Below, piece by piece: positions 53,866 through 63,353 of a stretch of DNA of 64,000 bases. Position 1 is the first letter of the stretch; the number at the start of each line of letters is the position of its first letter. The notes below the pieces were generated by a model. That model searched no databases. It saw only the letters and a program-made list of their open reading frames with translations, and was not told the origin of the DNA. Both the position numbers and the translations under genes were made by a program. The DNA is taken from assembly GCA_947454255.1 (NCBI GenBank), contig CANGIU010000001.1, positions 53,742 to 117,741 of the forward strand, given 5' to 3'. The stretch comes from Micrococcales bacterium (lineage in GTDB: Bacteria > Actinomycetota > Actinomycetes > Actinomycetales > Microbacteriaceae).

Positions 53866-54342
53866 GTGCGATCTGGTCGAAGACTGGCAATAGATGTTGG
53901 CAAGGCAAGAGTTGGGCTAGCAATCTCTGATCAACACGCTATCCTTGCATCTCCTTTAGCCACCATTGACCGAAACCAACTTGGTACAGATTTTGGGGAT
54001 CTATTCGAAGCCATCTCTGACCCAACAAACTTGTTGGAGATTTACGTCGGTTTGCCACTAAACATGAAGGGAAACAGCACCCAATCAACTGAGGATGCGG
54101 TTGAATTCGCAAAGATTTTGGGGGATCTTGTTTCTGTTCCGGTATTACTCGTTGACGAGAGGCTAACAACCGCAATTTCAAATAGGCAGCTACAAAACGT
54201 TAGCAAATCTCAAAAGGACGCTAGAAGCACAATAGATCAGATGGCCGCAGTCGCAATACTCGAATACGCTTTTCTAGTAGAGAGAAATTCAGGTGCTCGA
54301 CCTGGACTTAGCTTAGAAGAGTGGAGTGCAGCCAATGACTGA
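53866..54342 (+). CDS. ruvX: Putative pre-16S rRNA nuclease (RuvX/YqgF)
   Basis: RNase H-fold nuclease involved in 16S rRNA 5' end maturation and in some bacteria recombination. 158 aa. LAIDVGKARVGLAISD has the first acidic residue, YVGLPLNMKGNST the family loop, LVDERLTT the Glu and RSTIDQMAAVAILEY the last Asp. GTG start 3 nt after alaS, no clear Shine-Dalgarno. The mltG start lies within its last codons. Confidence 0.93.
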   Translation: MRSGRRLAIDVGKARVGLAISDQHAILASPLATIDRNQLGTDFGDLFEAISDPTNLLEIYVGLPLNMKGNSTQSTEDAVEFAKILGDLVSVPVLLVDERLTTAISNRQLQNVSKSQKDARSTIDQMAAVAILEYAFLVERNSGARPGLSLEEWSAAND

Positions 54343-55411
54343 TAACTCCAACCATTCGGACAGGAATCCTAATCGTAGAAAACTGACTCTGCGCTGGCTA
54401 GCAATTGGCCTAAGCCTGATGATGCTTCTTGGAATTGGATATTTGAACCGTGGATCTATCAGAGGGGTAATTGATCAATACTCAGGGCAAGAGTTTTCTG
54501 GGAATGGGACCGGGTCAATCTCTTTCACAATCACTAAAGGTGATTCGGGTTCAATTGTCGCCAAGCACTTAACTGAGCAGGGAATCACCAAGAATTATGG
54601 CTCAACCTTTAGACACATACTTTCTACGAACCCTACTTTCTTCCCTGGTACATACACTCTGCCGAAAAGTATTAGTAGTGACAGAGCTATTGCATTGCTT
54701 ACCGACCCTAGCAATCAAGTAACTAACAAGGTCACTATTCCTGAGGGTCTTCGACTCGTTGACATCTATAAGAGGCTCTCTACATCGACTGGGATCCCAA
54801 TTTCAAAATTTGAATCTGCAGCCAAGGATCTGTCTAAGTTTGGAATTCCAAAGAGGGCACCTTCATTGGAGGGTTACCTTTTTCCAGCAACATATAGCTT
54901 TGACCCATCACTAAACGCTGGAGAAATTTTGACTGTTATGGTCAATAGAATGAAGGACGAACTTAGGTCCTTCGGTTTGGCGAAGAAGGAATGGCAGGAC
55001 ACTCTTACTCTTGCCTCAATTGTTCAGCGCGAAGCGCGATTGCATGATGACTTCTATAAGGTTTCTCGCGTCTTTAAGAATCGCTTGGCAATTAACATGC
55101 CACTGCAATCTTGTGCGACTGCATCTTATGGCGTCGGTTCGTTTTCGATTATCGTCACCAACAAAATTCTGAATGATGACAATCCATACAACACATATAA
55201 GTACGCGGGATTGCCTTTAGGACCCATCGCTGCACCAGGATCGCTTGCTATAGACGCTGTGCTTCATCCCGCTGAAGGAACTTGGTTGTATTTTGTGACT
55301 TGGAATTTGGCAACAGGCGAGACCATCTTTAGCAACACCTATGCTGAACACCAGGCTGGCATCGCTAGATGGGATAAATGGATGGCTGAAAATCCGGGTT
55401 GGGATGGCTAG
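54335..55411 (+). CDS. mltG: Endolytic murein transglycosylase MltG
   Basis: Membrane-bound enzyme cleaving nascent glycan strands. 358 aa from ATG 54335 (track start 54326), which overlaps the ruvX stop; GGAG is 8 nt upstream. One membrane segment (WLAIGLSLMMLLGIGYL) follows a basic N-terminus. A LysM-like region comes next (IPEGLRLVDIYKRL). Catalytic Glu lies in TLASIVQREARLHDDF, followed by FKNRLAINMPLQSCATASYG and GLPLGPIAAPGSLAIDA. All are family signatures. Confidence 0.94.
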   Translation: MTDNSNHSDRNPNRRKLTLRWLAIGLSLMMLLGIGYLNRGSIRGVIDQYSGQEFSGNGTGSISFTITKGDSGSIVAKHLTEQGITKNYGSTFRHILSTNPTFFPGTYTLPKSISSDRAIALLTDPSNQVTNKVTIPEGLRLVDIYKRLSTSTGIPISKFESAAKDLSKFGIPKRAPSLEGYLFPATYSFDPSLNAGEILTVMVNRMKDELRSFGLAKKEWQDTLTLASIVQREARLHDDFYKVSRVFKNRLAINMPLQSCATASYGVGSFSIIVTNKILNDDNPYNTYKYAGLPLGPIAAPGSLAIDAVLHPAEGTWLYFVTWNLATGETIFSNTYAEHQAGIARWDKWMAENPGWDG

Positions 55412-56204
55412 CAAAGCTTTCGCGGTCCTAGGCGATCCAATTTCCCACAGTTTGAGCCCAAGAATTCATCTTGCTGCCTATAACCATCTCGGCTTGAATT
55501 ACAGCTACGAAGCAATTCAGGTGCCTGCCGGTGGCCTTAGACATTTCATTGAAAATGCTGATGAATCCTTTAGCGGATTCTCAATAACCATGCCCCTAAA
55601 ATTCGAAGCTGCAGCTATAGCGACCTCATCTTTCCTATTCGGTACAAATGTCGCTAACACATTGGTGCGATCAGAATCTGATTGGGCCGGATACAACACC
55701 GATATTGCCGGCATTGCTTTTGCTCTTCGCAGATGTTTCGAAACTAGACCAGCCAGGGTAGCCATTCTTGGAGCAGGAGCAACAGCAAGGTCGGCTCTTG
55801 TCGCCATTTGCAACGGAGGGTACAAGGAGGCGACGATCTATGCTCGTGACTTAGCTAAAACCGAGGAAATCGTTAATTTCGCTAGGGAACTAGGCATGAC
55901 GCTGACTCTTAGGGAGTTGAGCGAATTTGGCTTGCAACAAGATCTGACAATCAACACACTGCCCAGTGGCGTTGCAGAGAATTTCCGTGTGAATGGGAAG
56001 CAATCGGGTTGGATGTTCGCAGCCAACTACGCGAATCAAGACAAAAGCTTCTCGGATTCTTTTGCAGCTGACAAAAGAATTGATGGTCTGGAGATGCTAC
56101 TAGGCCAGGCACTTGAGCAAATCAAACTCTTTACTGCGGGAGATATCGACTTCTCGCAAGTGGATTCAAAGGACCTTGTTGAGGTAATGCGCTCAGGTCT
56201 TTAG
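55404..56204 (+). CDS. aroE: Shikimate dehydrogenase
   Basis: Reduces 3-dehydroshikimate to shikimate. 266 aa from ATG 55404, which overlaps the mltG stop; the track start (55341) lies deep in mlt[22 protein letters not shown] is the substrate site, [16 protein letters not shown] holds the catalytic Lys, [11 protein letters not shown] the Asp, and [17 protein letters not shown] the nucleotide-binding loop. Compared with strict AroE (NVTxPxK) the sequence SITMPLK is slightly divergent. Confidence 0.9.
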   Translation: MASKAFAVLGDPISHSLSPRIHLAAYNHLGLNYSYEAIQVPAGGLRHFIENADESFSGFSITMPLKFEAAAIATSSFLFGTNVANTLVRSESDWAGYNTDIAGIAFALRRCFETRPARVAILGAGATARSALVAICNGGYKEATIYARDLAKTEEIVNFARELGMTLTLRELSEFGLQQDLTINTLPSGVAENFRVNGKQSGWMFAANYANQDKSFSDSFAADKRIDGLEMLLGQALEQIKLFTAGDIDFSQVDSKDLVEVMRSGL

Positions 56205-56224
56205 TTTTGGTTCCGCAATTATGC

Positions 56225-56230
56225 GAGAAT
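56225..56230 (+). promoter_or_regulatory. Possible -10 for leaderless aroC
   Basis: GAGAAT ends 6 nt before ATG 56237. It differs from the TAGAAT found at dut and PAC2 by its first base, so this is a weaker member of the series. Confidence 0.35.
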
Positions 56231-56236
56231 AGAGCT

Positions 56237-57436
56237 ATGTTACGTTGGCTTACCGCAGGTGAATCTCATGGTCCGCAGTTAACTGCTGTCCTGGAGGGGC
56301 TTCCAGCGGGGGTTCCACTGACAACAATCAACATTCAAGAAGCGCTAGCGAGAAGACGTCTTGGCTATGGACGTGGCGCTCGAATGAAACTTGAGCAGGA
56401 CCAAGCAACAATCACTGGTGGTGTTCGCCATGGTTTGACCATGGGTGGCCCAATTGCCATCAACATCGCAAACACTGAATGGCCTAAATGGGAGCAGATC
56501 ATGTCTGCTGATCCAGTTGATGAATCGTTACTGTCAGGTGCTAGAGCAGAAGCACTAACTAGACCAAGACCTGGGCATGCGGATTTCACCGGAATGCAAA
56601 AATACGGGTTTATGGATAGTAGACCTGTCTTAGAACGAGCTTCAGCACGCGAGACGGCAGCGAGGGTAGCTCTCGGAGAGGTCGCTTCTGCTTTCCTTAG
56701 AACGCTTGGAATTCGACTGGTGACTCACACTGTGGCTATCGGAACTGTAATTGCGGATGGGACGATGGCTTTACCTAAGCCAGATGATGTTGAGCGCATT
56801 GACAGTGATCCAATCAGAGCTTTCAACACTGAACTCAGTGAAGCCATGATCGCTGAAGTTGATTCCGCCCATAAGGATGGTGACACCCTAGGTGGAGTAA
56901 TTGAAGTGCTCATTTATGGAATGCCACCTGGTGTGGGATCCTTTGTGCACTGGGACAGAAGACTAGATAGTCAATTGGCTGGAGCACTTATGGGTATTCA
57001 GGCAATTAAAGGTGTTGAAGTTGGCGATGGTTTTGAAACAGCCAGACGCCGCGGTAGCGAAGCTCATGACGAGATAGCAGTTGGTGAGAGCGGGTTAGTC
57101 GAGCGACTTACTGATAGAGCCGGAGGCATCGAAGGCGGAATGAGTAACGGCGAAATCATTCGTGTTCGTGCTGCGATGAAACCGATATCAACGGTTCCAA
57201 GAGCTCTTAGAACTATTGATGTTGCAACTGGAGATGAAGCTAAGGCTCACCACCAGAGGTCCGACGTTTGTGCTGTTCCTGCCGCGGGAGTTGTGGCTGA
57301 GGCAATGGTTGCTCTAACGATCGCAAACGCAGTTCTTGAGAAATTTGGTGGGGATTCAGTCGCGGAAACTGCGCGCAATCTGGAGTCCTATCTAGCTCAC
57401 ATTCCTGAAACTCTGCGTTCCAATATCGCACGCTAG
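56237..57436 (+). CDS. aroC: Chorismate synthase
   Basis: Last common step to chorismate, FMN-dependent. 399 aa from ATG 56237; the track start 56207 gives a non-family extension. [20 protein letters not shown] is the typical N-terminus, [17 protein letters not shown] signature 1, [20 protein letters not shown] and [16 protein letters not shown] signature 2. [15 protein letters not shown]-like [20 protein letters not shown] closes it. aroK follows 4 nt later. Confidence 0.96.
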   Translation: MLRWLTAGESHGPQLTAVLEGLPAGVPLTTINIQEALARRRLGYGRGARMKLEQDQATITGGVRHGLTMGGPIAINIANTEWPKWEQIMSADPVDESLLSGARAEALTRPRPGHADFTGMQKYGFMDSRPVLERASARETAARVALGEVASAFLRTLGIRLVTHTVAIGTVIADGTMALPKPDDVERIDSDPIRAFNTELSEAMIAEVDSAHKDGDTLGGVIEVLIYGMPPGVGSFVHWDRRLDSQLAGALMGIQAIKGVEVGDGFETARRRGSEAHDEIAVGESGLVERLTDRAGGIEGGMSNGEIIRVRAAMKPISTVPRALRTIDVATGDEAKAHHQRSDVCAVPAAGVVAEAMVALTIANAVLEKFGGDSVAETARNLESYLAHIPETLRSNIAR

Positions 57437-57440
57437 AACC

Positions 57441-57938
57441 ATGTTAGAGAAACCGGTTGTCCTAATTGGCCCCATGGGTGTTGGCAAAACAACTATCGGA
57501 AAAAAACTTGCCCGGAAGCTGGGCGTTTCTTTTGTTGATACAGATCAACTCGTAACTAAACAGTACGGACCGATCCCCAAAATTTTTGAGACTGCTGGTG
57601 AAGCGTTGTTTCGTCGATATGAGGAACACGCAGTTGCAGAAGCACTAAAGGAAGTTCAGGTAATTGCAACAGGCGGGGGAGCTGTTCTCAGTGGTGTTAA
57701 TCAAAGAAGCATTGAAAAAGCTATCGTAATCTACCTGTCGACAAATGGGCTGCACATGAAATCTCGCTTGTCTAAGGGAAATAGGCCGCTTTTAGAAAAC
57801 GGCATCTCGGATTGGAAGAGAATTTACGACGAGCGTAAACCGTTATACGAAGCACTGTGTGACTTCGAAGTGGATTGTTCCGCGGCGAGTTTGTCTATAA
57901 CTATTGATACTATTTGCACGAAACTTGAGACATTATGA
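57441..57938 (+). CDS. aroK: Shikimate kinase
   Basis: Phosphorylates shikimate. 165 aa. Walker A LIGPMGVGKTTIGKKLAR, shikimate-binding FVDTDQLV, FRRYEEHAVAEAL and ATGGGAVLS. Lid region is LSKGNRPLLENG. Its stop overlaps the aroB start by ATGA. Confidence 0.95.
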   Translation: MLEKPVVLIGPMGVGKTTIGKKLARKLGVSFVDTDQLVTKQYGPIPKIFETAGEALFRRYEEHAVAEALKEVQVIATGGGAVLSGVNQRSIEKAIVIYLSTNGLHMKSRLSKGNRPLLENGISDWKRIYDERKPLYEALCDFEVDCSAASLSITIDTICTKLETL

Positions 57939-59011
57939 GTTTTCTAACCATCAAGGCGCAAGGTCAACCTGGCTATGAAATTCTTTTAGGTAGAGGACTA
58001 CTAGATGAATTATCTGAGGCACTTGGATCAGGCGTTCGAAAAGCGTTAATTGTCTATCCAGAAGCATTAGAAAATAGCGCAACTCTAATCGCTGAAAGAC
58101 TTCGATCAAGCTCAAGAGAGATTTGGCTGTTTCCTGTCGCAGACGGAGAAGCTGCAAAAACGGACCAGTGGTTAGCGGCCGCCTGGTCATATTTAGGTCA
58201 AGCTGAGTTCTCTAGATCTGATGCTGTGATTGGGATAGGCGGAGGGGCAACTACTGACTTAGCTGGCTTTATTGCAGCAACATGGTTACGTGGAATCGCT
58301 GTTATTCAAGTTCCCACAACATTACTTGGAATGGTTGACGCGGCAATTGGCGGTAAGACCGGCATCAACACACTAGAGGGTAAGAATTTAGTAGGAGCCT
58401 TCCACGAGCCAAAAGCAGTTTTAGCAGATCTGGACACCTTGGAGAGTTTGCCGAAGATAGAGCTGATTTCCGGCTTCGGTGAAATTGTAAAGTATGGGTT
58501 TATCGCCGATGAAAAGATCCTTCAACTGATTGAAGAAGACGTCGATGATGCTAGGGACACAAAATCCGAGCGATTCGCGGAACTCGTTAAGAGGTCAATC
58601 GCTATTAAGGCCGAAGTTGTTGCAGCAGATTTCAAAGAGAGCTCAAAGCGGGAAGTACTGAACTATGGCCATACCCTTGGCCACTCAATCGAATTAGCTG
58701 AACACTACAAATGGCGTCATGGACATGCAGTTTCTGTCGGACTTGTTTTCGCTGCTGAATTAGGTCGACTATCTGGAAGACTAGACGACGCTACAGCAGA
58801 CAGACATAGAAGTATTTTGGAGCTCTTACAGTTACCAACCTCTTACCCGGGAGATCGTTGGGAGAAACTCTTCACTGGTATGCAAGTAGATAAGAAGAGC
58901 AGAGGTGGAATTCTTAGGTTCGTTGTTCTTGATGGCCTCAATAAACCAGGAATACTAGAAGCCCCAACAAAAGACCTTCTTTTCGCTGCCTATGCTGAAA
59001 TCTCTTCATAG
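57935..59011 (+). CDS. aroB: 3-dehydroquinate synthase
   Basis: NAD- and metal-dependent second step of the shikimate pathway. 358 aa. VIGIGGGATTDLAGFIAATW binds NAD; RGIAVIQVPTTLLGMVDAAIGGKTGIN is the conserved core (here quoted in part); GEIVKYGFIAD and NYGHTLGHSIELAEHYKW provide metal ligands and catalytic His. Coupled to aroK. Confidence 0.96.
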   Translation: MSFLTIKAQGQPGYEILLGRGLLDELSEALGSGVRKALIVYPEALENSATLIAERLRSSSREIWLFPVADGEAAKTDQWLAAAWSYLGQAEFSRSDAVIGIGGGATTDLAGFIAATWLRGIAVIQVPTTLLGMVDAAIGGKTGINTLEGKNLVGAFHEPKAVLADLDTLESLPKIELISGFGEIVKYGFIADEKILQLIEEDVDDARDTKSERFAELVKRSIAIKAEVVAADFKESSKREVLNYGHTLGHSIELAEHYKWRHGHAVSVGLVFAAELGRLSGRLDDATADRHRSILELLQLPTSYPGDRWEKLFTGMQVDKKSRGGILRFVVLDGLNKPGILEAPTKDLLFAAYAEISS

Positions 59012-59015
59012 CAAG

Positions 59016-59021
59016 TAGATT
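59016..59021 (+). promoter_or_regulatory. -10 element for leaderless aroQ
   Basis: TAGATT ends 6 nt before ATG 59028, in the 16-nt gap after aroB. It suggests aroQ has its own transcript within the aro cluster. Confidence 0.6.
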
Positions 59022-59027
59022 TGAACA

Positions 59028-59462
59028 ATGAAGAATATCCTTGTGCTCAATGGACCGAATCTTAACAGATTAGGCTCTCGAGAGCCTGATGTCTATGGCA
59101 GCGCTACATATGAAGACTTGGTGGCAGGTCTAATTTCTTTGGCAAGTGAGCTTGGTGTCGCTGTTGAGGTAAAGCAGACCAACGATGAAGCAGAACTTAT
59201 CGAATGGCTACACAACGCGGCTGACAACAAACTGGATGTGATCCTGAACCCTGCAGCATTTACTCACTATTCATATGCACTGAGGGATGCCTGCGCAATA
59301 GTTACCTCAGCGGGTATGAAACTCATTGAGGTTCACATTTCAAATCCTCATTCAAGAGAAGAATTTAGACACAAATCAGTGATATCTGCCGTGGCAACTG
59401 GAGTTATTGCTGGCTTTGGTCAAGATTCCTATGCCTTAGCACTGCGCCAACTCGCACACTGA
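59028..59462 (+). CDS. aroQ: Type II 3-dehydroquinate dehydratase
   Basis: Dodecameric dehydratase making 3-dehydroshikimate. 144 aa. [20 protein letters not shown] carries the Arg loop, [10 protein letters not shown] the catalytic Tyr, [16 protein letters not shown] the Asn, and [20 protein letters not shown] the His and substrate-binding residues. The four genes aroE, aroC, aroK, aroB plus aroQ give five of the seven shikimate steps here. Confidence 0.96.
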   Translation: MKNILVLNGPNLNRLGSREPDVYGSATYEDLVAGLISLASELGVAVEVKQTNDEAELIEWLHNAADNKLDVILNPAAFTHYSYALRDACAIVTSAGMKLIEVHISNPHSREEFRHKSVISAVATGVIAGFGQDSYALALRQLAH

Positions 59463-59513
59463 TAAACTGTCTACGGCCGTTTGGCCACCAAATAATCCCA
59501 GCGAGGCTGAAAA

Positions 59514-60077
59514 ATGGCAACTAGTAACGACCTTAAGAACGGCATGGTTCTTAGCATGGACAACCAACTTTGGGCTGTGATTGAGTTCCAGCACGTAAAG
59601 CCAGGTAAAGGGCCAGCGTTCGTGCGCACCAAGCTCAAGAACGTTATCTCAGGTAAAGTCATCGACCGCACCCTAAATGCCGGTGTGAAGATTGACATAG
59701 CAACCGTTGATAAGCGTGAAATGCAGTATCTATACAGCGATGGTGATGGTTTCGTGTTCATGGATACGACTGATTACAACCAGATCACACTTTCCAACGC
59801 TTTAGTTGGAGATGCCGCAAACTATTTACTCGAGAACCAACAGGCTGTTGTTGCTATTCACGAAGGCAACCCAATCTACGTTGAACTCCCTGCGTCGGTT
59901 GTCTTGGAGATTACTTTCACAGAGCCTGGTCTTCAGGGAGATCGCTCAAGTGGAGGAACAAAGCCTGCAACTGTCGAAACCGGACTTCAAATTCAAGTTC
60001 CTCTCTTTGTTGAGCAGGGAACAAAAGTCAAAGTTGACACCAGAACTGGTGACTACCTTGGCCGAGTAACTGACTAA
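59514..60077 (+). CDS. efp: Elongation factor P
   Basis: Helps the ribosome through proline stretches. 187 aa, three OB-like domains. [20 protein letters not shown] starts it; the loop [20 protein letters not shown] carries the conserved Lys at the tip. C-terminal [20 protein letters not shown] is the efp signature. GAGG lies before the ATG, and TAAACT upstream may be its -10. nusB follows after 2 nt. Confidence 0.97.
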   Translation: MATSNDLKNGMVLSMDNQLWAVIEFQHVKPGKGPAFVRTKLKNVISGKVIDRTLNAGVKIDIATVDKREMQYLYSDGDGFVFMDTTDYNQITLSNALVGDAANYLLENQQAVVAIHEGNPIYVELPASVVLEITFTEPGLQGDRSSGGTKPATVETGLQIQVPLFVEQGTKVKVDTRTGDYLGRVTD

Positions 60078-60079
60078 CC

Positions 60080-60496
60080 TTGAGCGCAAGATCTAAGGCA
60101 AGAAAGCGCGCTGTTGACGCGCTTTACGCTGCCGAACTCCGTGACGGAATGGCAACAGAGCTGCTTGCTGAAACCAAAACACAGGTTGAAGATAGGCAAA
60201 ACCAGGAAGAGATTTTTGATTTCGCACTTGAACTGGTCACTGGAGTGCTAGCTAATCAAATCGAAATTGATGAAACCATAAGCTCGATGGCTCAGAACTG
60301 GTCCATAGACCGCATGCCAGCTGTTGATCGTGCCATTTTGCGACTTGCTATCTATGAAATCTCCTTCGCGAACTTAGAACCCGCCGTGGCTATAAGCGAG
60401 GCTGTAGCCCTAGCGAATGAACTGAGCACTGACGATTCTGGAACGTTTGTAAATGGAATCCTTGCTGCAGTGGCTGCAACTCGCAAGCCAATCTAG
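60080..60496 (+). CDS. nusB: Transcription antitermination factor NusB
   Basis: Binds boxA RNA with S10 in rRNA antitermination. 138 aa. [20 protein letters not shown] is the family start; [22 protein letters not shown] and [20 protein letters not shown], then NGILAAVA, are the conserved core. TTG start 2 nt after efp. Efp-nusB coupling is the usual arrangement. Confidence 0.95.
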   Translation: MSARSKARKRAVDALYAAELRDGMATELLAETKTQVEDRQNQEEIFDFALELVTGVLANQIEIDETISSMAQNWSIDRMPAVDRAILRLAIYEISFANLEPAVAISEAVALANELSTDDSGTFVNGILAAVAATRKPI

Positions 60497-60517
60497 TCAA
60501 AGAGCAACCCTTTACGC

Positions 60518-60523
60518 TAGACT
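60518..60523 (+). promoter_or_regulatory. -10 element of the pyr operon
   Basis: TAGACT, 22 nt after the nusB stop. It predicts a start of transcription near 60530 and a leader of about 46 nt that would hold the whole PyrR-type hairpin. No clear -35. Confidence 0.5.
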
Positions 60524-60536
60524 CTTAGAAATTCAT

Positions 60537-60570
60537 CCTTTAAAGGCGTCCTGTGAGGCGCAGAAGGAGG
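60537..60570 (+). promoter_or_regulatory. PyrR-binding hairpin covering the pyrR Shine-Dalgarno
   Basis: TCCTGTGAGGC (60549-60559) matches the PyrR-binding loop consensus UCCNGNGAGGY known from Bacillus. Upper stem GCG/CGC (60546-60548 with 60559-60561), purine internal loop, and lower stem CCTT/AAGG (60537-60540 with 60564-60567). The AAGG of the lower stem is the start of the AAGGAGG Shine-Dalgarno of pyrR, so PyrR binding should block translation. Mycobacterial pyr leaders are known to work by PyrR translational repression. Confidence 0.75.
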
Positions 60571-60575
60571 TGGGC

Positions 60576-61115
60576 GTGACAACACGCACCGTCTTAGACG
60601 CTCAAGATATAGAGCGCGCGATTATTCGTATTTCTCATGAAATCGTTGAGGCAAATCAAGGTATTGAAAACCTGATACTCCTTGGCATACCAACCAGAGG
60701 TGTCTTTCTAGCTGAACGGATCGGCAAAGCAATAGGCAAGAACTACCCAGAGTTCGACATCTCAAATGGGGTTGGCAGGCTCGATGTCACAATGCACAGA
60801 GATGACCTATCAAGGAATCCTGGTAAAGCAATTACCCCAACACACATTCCAGTTGGCGACATATCTTCAAGCACAGTGGTTTTAGTTGATGACGTGCTCT
60901 TTAGCGGAAGAACAATTCGAGCAGCGCTCGACGCATTGGTTTCTATTGGGCGACCGAAAGTAGTTCGACTTGCAGTTCTTATTGATCGAGGTCATAGAGA
61001 ACTTCCAATCAGGGCAGACTACGTTGGAAAGAATCTGCCAACAAATTTCTCTGAGCGAATCAGCGTAAGACTAAGTGAATCCGATGGTGAGCAATCGGTG
61101 GTGATTGAGCAATGA
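60576..61115 (+). CDS. pyrR: PyrR bifunctional regulator/uracil phosphoribosyltransferase
   Basis: RNA-binding regulator of pyrimidine genes with a phosphoribosyltransferase fold, 179 aa. [20 protein letters not shown] opens it, [18 protein letters not shown] follows, and [21 protein letters not shown] is the PRPP-binding loop. [20 protein letters not shown] is typical of PyrR. The track start 60453 lies in nusB; AAGGAGG 5 nt before GTG 60576 fixes the start. It heads the operon pyrR-pyrB-pyrC-carA and probably autoregulates through the leader hairpin. Confidence 0.96.
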   Translation: MTTRTVLDAQDIERAIIRISHEIVEANQGIENLILLGIPTRGVFLAERIGKAIGKNYPEFDISNGVGRLDVTMHRDDLSRNPGKAITPTHIPVGDISSSTVVLVDDVLFSGRTIRAALDALVSIGRPKVVRLAVLIDRGHRELPIRADYVGKNLPTNFSERISVRLSESDGEQSVVIEQ

Positions 61116-62062
61116 AGCATTTACTGAGCATTAACGACCTAGGTAAGGAAGATGCATTAGAGCTCTTGAACCTAGCAATTGAAATGCAGAATGTTAACTC
61201 CCGAGATGTGAAGAAGTTGCCTGCTTTGAACGGAAGAACTGTCGCGAATCTGTTCTTCGAAGATTCCACACGAACAAGAATCTCGTTTGAGTTGGCAGCA
61301 AAGAGACTCTCTGCTGATGTGATTAACTTCACTGCAAAAGGTTCTTCTGTTAGTAAGGGGGAATCACTCAAAGACACGGTACAAACACTTGAGGCGATGG
61401 GTGTTGAAGCTCTTATCGTGCGCCATAATCACAGCGGGGCAGTAAACACCATTGCAAATGCTGATTGGTCCAAAGCATCTGTTATCAATGCCGGTGACGG
61501 AACACACGAACATCCGACACAAGCTCTCTTAGACGCTCTGACCATACGACAACGGTTATTGGGTAAGGACCATCTTGGAGACCTAACCGGTCTAGCTGTT
61601 CTCATTGTTGGCGACATTTTGCACTCAAGAGTTGCGCGTTCAAACATGCTACTGCTGAGAAAGCTAGGCGCACGTGTTGCAATCTGCGGGCCGGCAACGC
61701 TCATTCCAGAAGGAATCGAAGGATTGAGCGATCAAGTTTTCTACAATCTAGATGAAGCCCTTCAACATGGTTTTGACGCGGTGATGATGCTACGTATACA
61801 GGCAGAGCGAATGAACTCTGCTTTTATGCCAAATGGGGCGGAATATGCCAGCGGTTGGGGTCTTGGAGATTCTAGATTTTCAAAGTTGGGAACTAAGACG
61901 CTTATTTTGCATCCTGGACCGATGAACCGCGGCTTGGAGATATCTTCATCAGCAGCTGATTCAGAACAATCAGCAATTCTTGACCAAGTCACCAATGGCG
62001 TCGCAGTTCGGATGGCTGTTCTTTACAAACTATTAGCACAGGAGCAAAGCAATGTCAGATAA
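61112..62062 (+). CDS. pyrB: Aspartate carbamoyltransferase catalytic subunit
   Basis: Condenses carbamoyl phosphate with aspartate. 316 aa. [19 protein letters not shown] is the carbamoyl-phosphate site, [16 protein letters not shown] follows, [14 protein letters not shown] and [13 protein letters not shown] are conserved. Its ATG overlaps the pyrR stop by 4 nt and pyrC starts inside its last codons. No regulatory pyrI is seen. Confidence 0.97.
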   Translation: MKHLLSINDLGKEDALELLNLAIEMQNVNSRDVKKLPALNGRTVANLFFEDSTRTRISFELAAKRLSADVINFTAKGSSVSKGESLKDTVQTLEAMGVEALIVRHNHSGAVNTIANADWSKASVINAGDGTHEHPTQALLDALTIRQRLLGKDHLGDLTGLAVLIVGDILHSRVARSNMLLLRKLGARVAICGPATLIPEGIEGLSDQVFYNLDEALQHGFDAVMMLRIQAERMNSAFMPNGAEYASGWGLGDSRFSKLGTKTLILHPGPMNRGLEISSSAADSEQSAILDQVTNGVAVRMAVLYKLLAQEQSNVR

Positions 62063-63353
62063 CTTGATGATTTTTAGAGGCGCAACGCTTTCAAACGGAG
62101 ACGTTATCGACATAGCTGTAGAGGGCAATTCAATCATCCAAGTTGGGACAAATCTCATACTGGAAGGCACAGATATTGATTGTTCTGGACTCATTGCATT
62201 GCAGGGCTTTGTTGATCTACACACACACCTTAGAGAACCAGGTTTTGAACAAAGCGAAACCATCTTGACTGGTTCTAGAGCTGCAGCAATGGGTGGCTTT
62301 ACAGCTGTTCACGCCATGGCGAATACTTCTCCAGTGGCGGACAACGCAGCCGTAGTGGAGCAAGTTCATGCGCTGGGGGAATCAGCAGGTTACGTGTATG
62401 TCCAGCCAATTGGAGCGGTAACCAAGAATTTGGAAGGAAGTGCACTCGCAGATCTCTTGAAGATGAACCAATCACGAGCTCAAGTCACAGTTTTCAGTGA
62501 TGACGGTAAGTGTGTTTCAGACTCATTGATAATGAGAAGGGCGCTTGAGTATGTCAAAGCATTCGGTGGAGTTATTGCTCAGCACGCACAAGATCCACAT
62601 CTCACCATTGACGCTCAGATGAATGAAAGTCCAGTTGCTTTCGAGCTCGGTTTAGCCGGTTGGCCGAGCGTTGCTGAAGAGGCGATAATTGCGCGAGATG
62701 TTCTTTTGACAGAGCACGTTGGCTCCAGGCTTCACATTTGTCACGTTTCAACCGCAGGTTCAGTGGAAATCATTCGCTGGGCTAAAGCCAGAGGAATCAA
62801 TGTCACTGCAGAAGTGACACCACATCACCTATTGCTAACTGAGGAACTTGTCAGAGATTACAACCCAGTATTCAAAGTTAACCCTCCGCTTAGATCAGAT
62901 TCTGATGTGTTAGCACTGAGAGCCGCGGTAGCGGACGGCACGATCGATATCATCGCTACAGATCACGCACCTCACACAGCGGACAGTAAAGATTGCGAGT
63001 GGGGCCAAGCTGCCTTTGGAATGATTGGGCTAGAAACAGCTTTCAGCGTTGCTCAAACTACTCTTATCGAAACTGGAATGATTGATTGGGTTCGACTTGA
63101 ACAATTGCTATCTACGAATCCAGCGAACATTAGTGGACTAGAACGCCATGGCAAAGCCATCCAAGCTGGTCACGCTGCAAACATTACATTCATCAATTCG
63201 AAGAGACAAGCTGTAGTTACTGGGACTACGCAAAGCAAGAGTACTAACAACCCATACATTGGGATGGAACTCTTTGGAGAAATTGTTCACACACTCTACG
63301 AAGGTGTATTAACCGTGAAACATGGACAGATTCAGGAGCTAAAGAATGCCTAG
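62052..63353 (+). CDS. pyrC: Dihydroorotase
   Basis: Closes carbamoyl aspartate to dihydroorotate. 433 aa, class I amidohydrolase type. [15 protein letters not shown] has the first metal His pair, [10 protein letters not shown] the substrate site, [14 protein letters not shown] a further His and [19 protein letters not shown] the catalytic Asp. AGGAG is upstream of ATG 62052, which overlaps pyrB by 11 nt. carA begins in its last codons. Confidence 0.96.
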   Translation: MSDNLMIFRGATLSNGDVIDIAVEGNSIIQVGTNLILEGTDIDCSGLIALQGFVDLHTHLREPGFEQSETILTGSRAAAMGGFTAVHAMANTSPVADNAAVVEQVHALGESAGYVYVQPIGAVTKNLEGSALADLLKMNQSRAQVTVFSDDGKCVSDSLIMRRALEYVKAFGGVIAQHAQDPHLTIDAQMNESPVAFELGLAGWPSVAEEAIIARDVLLTEHVGSRLHICHVSTAGSVEIIRWAKARGINVTAEVTPHHLLLTEELVRDYNPVFKVNPPLRSDSDVLALRAAVADGTIDIIATDHAPHTADSKDCEWGQAAFGMIGLETAFSVAQTTLIETGMIDWVRLEQLLSTNPANISGLERHGKAIQAGHAANITFINSKRQAVVTGTTQSKSTNNPYIGMELFGEIVHTLYEGVLTVKHGQIQELKNA

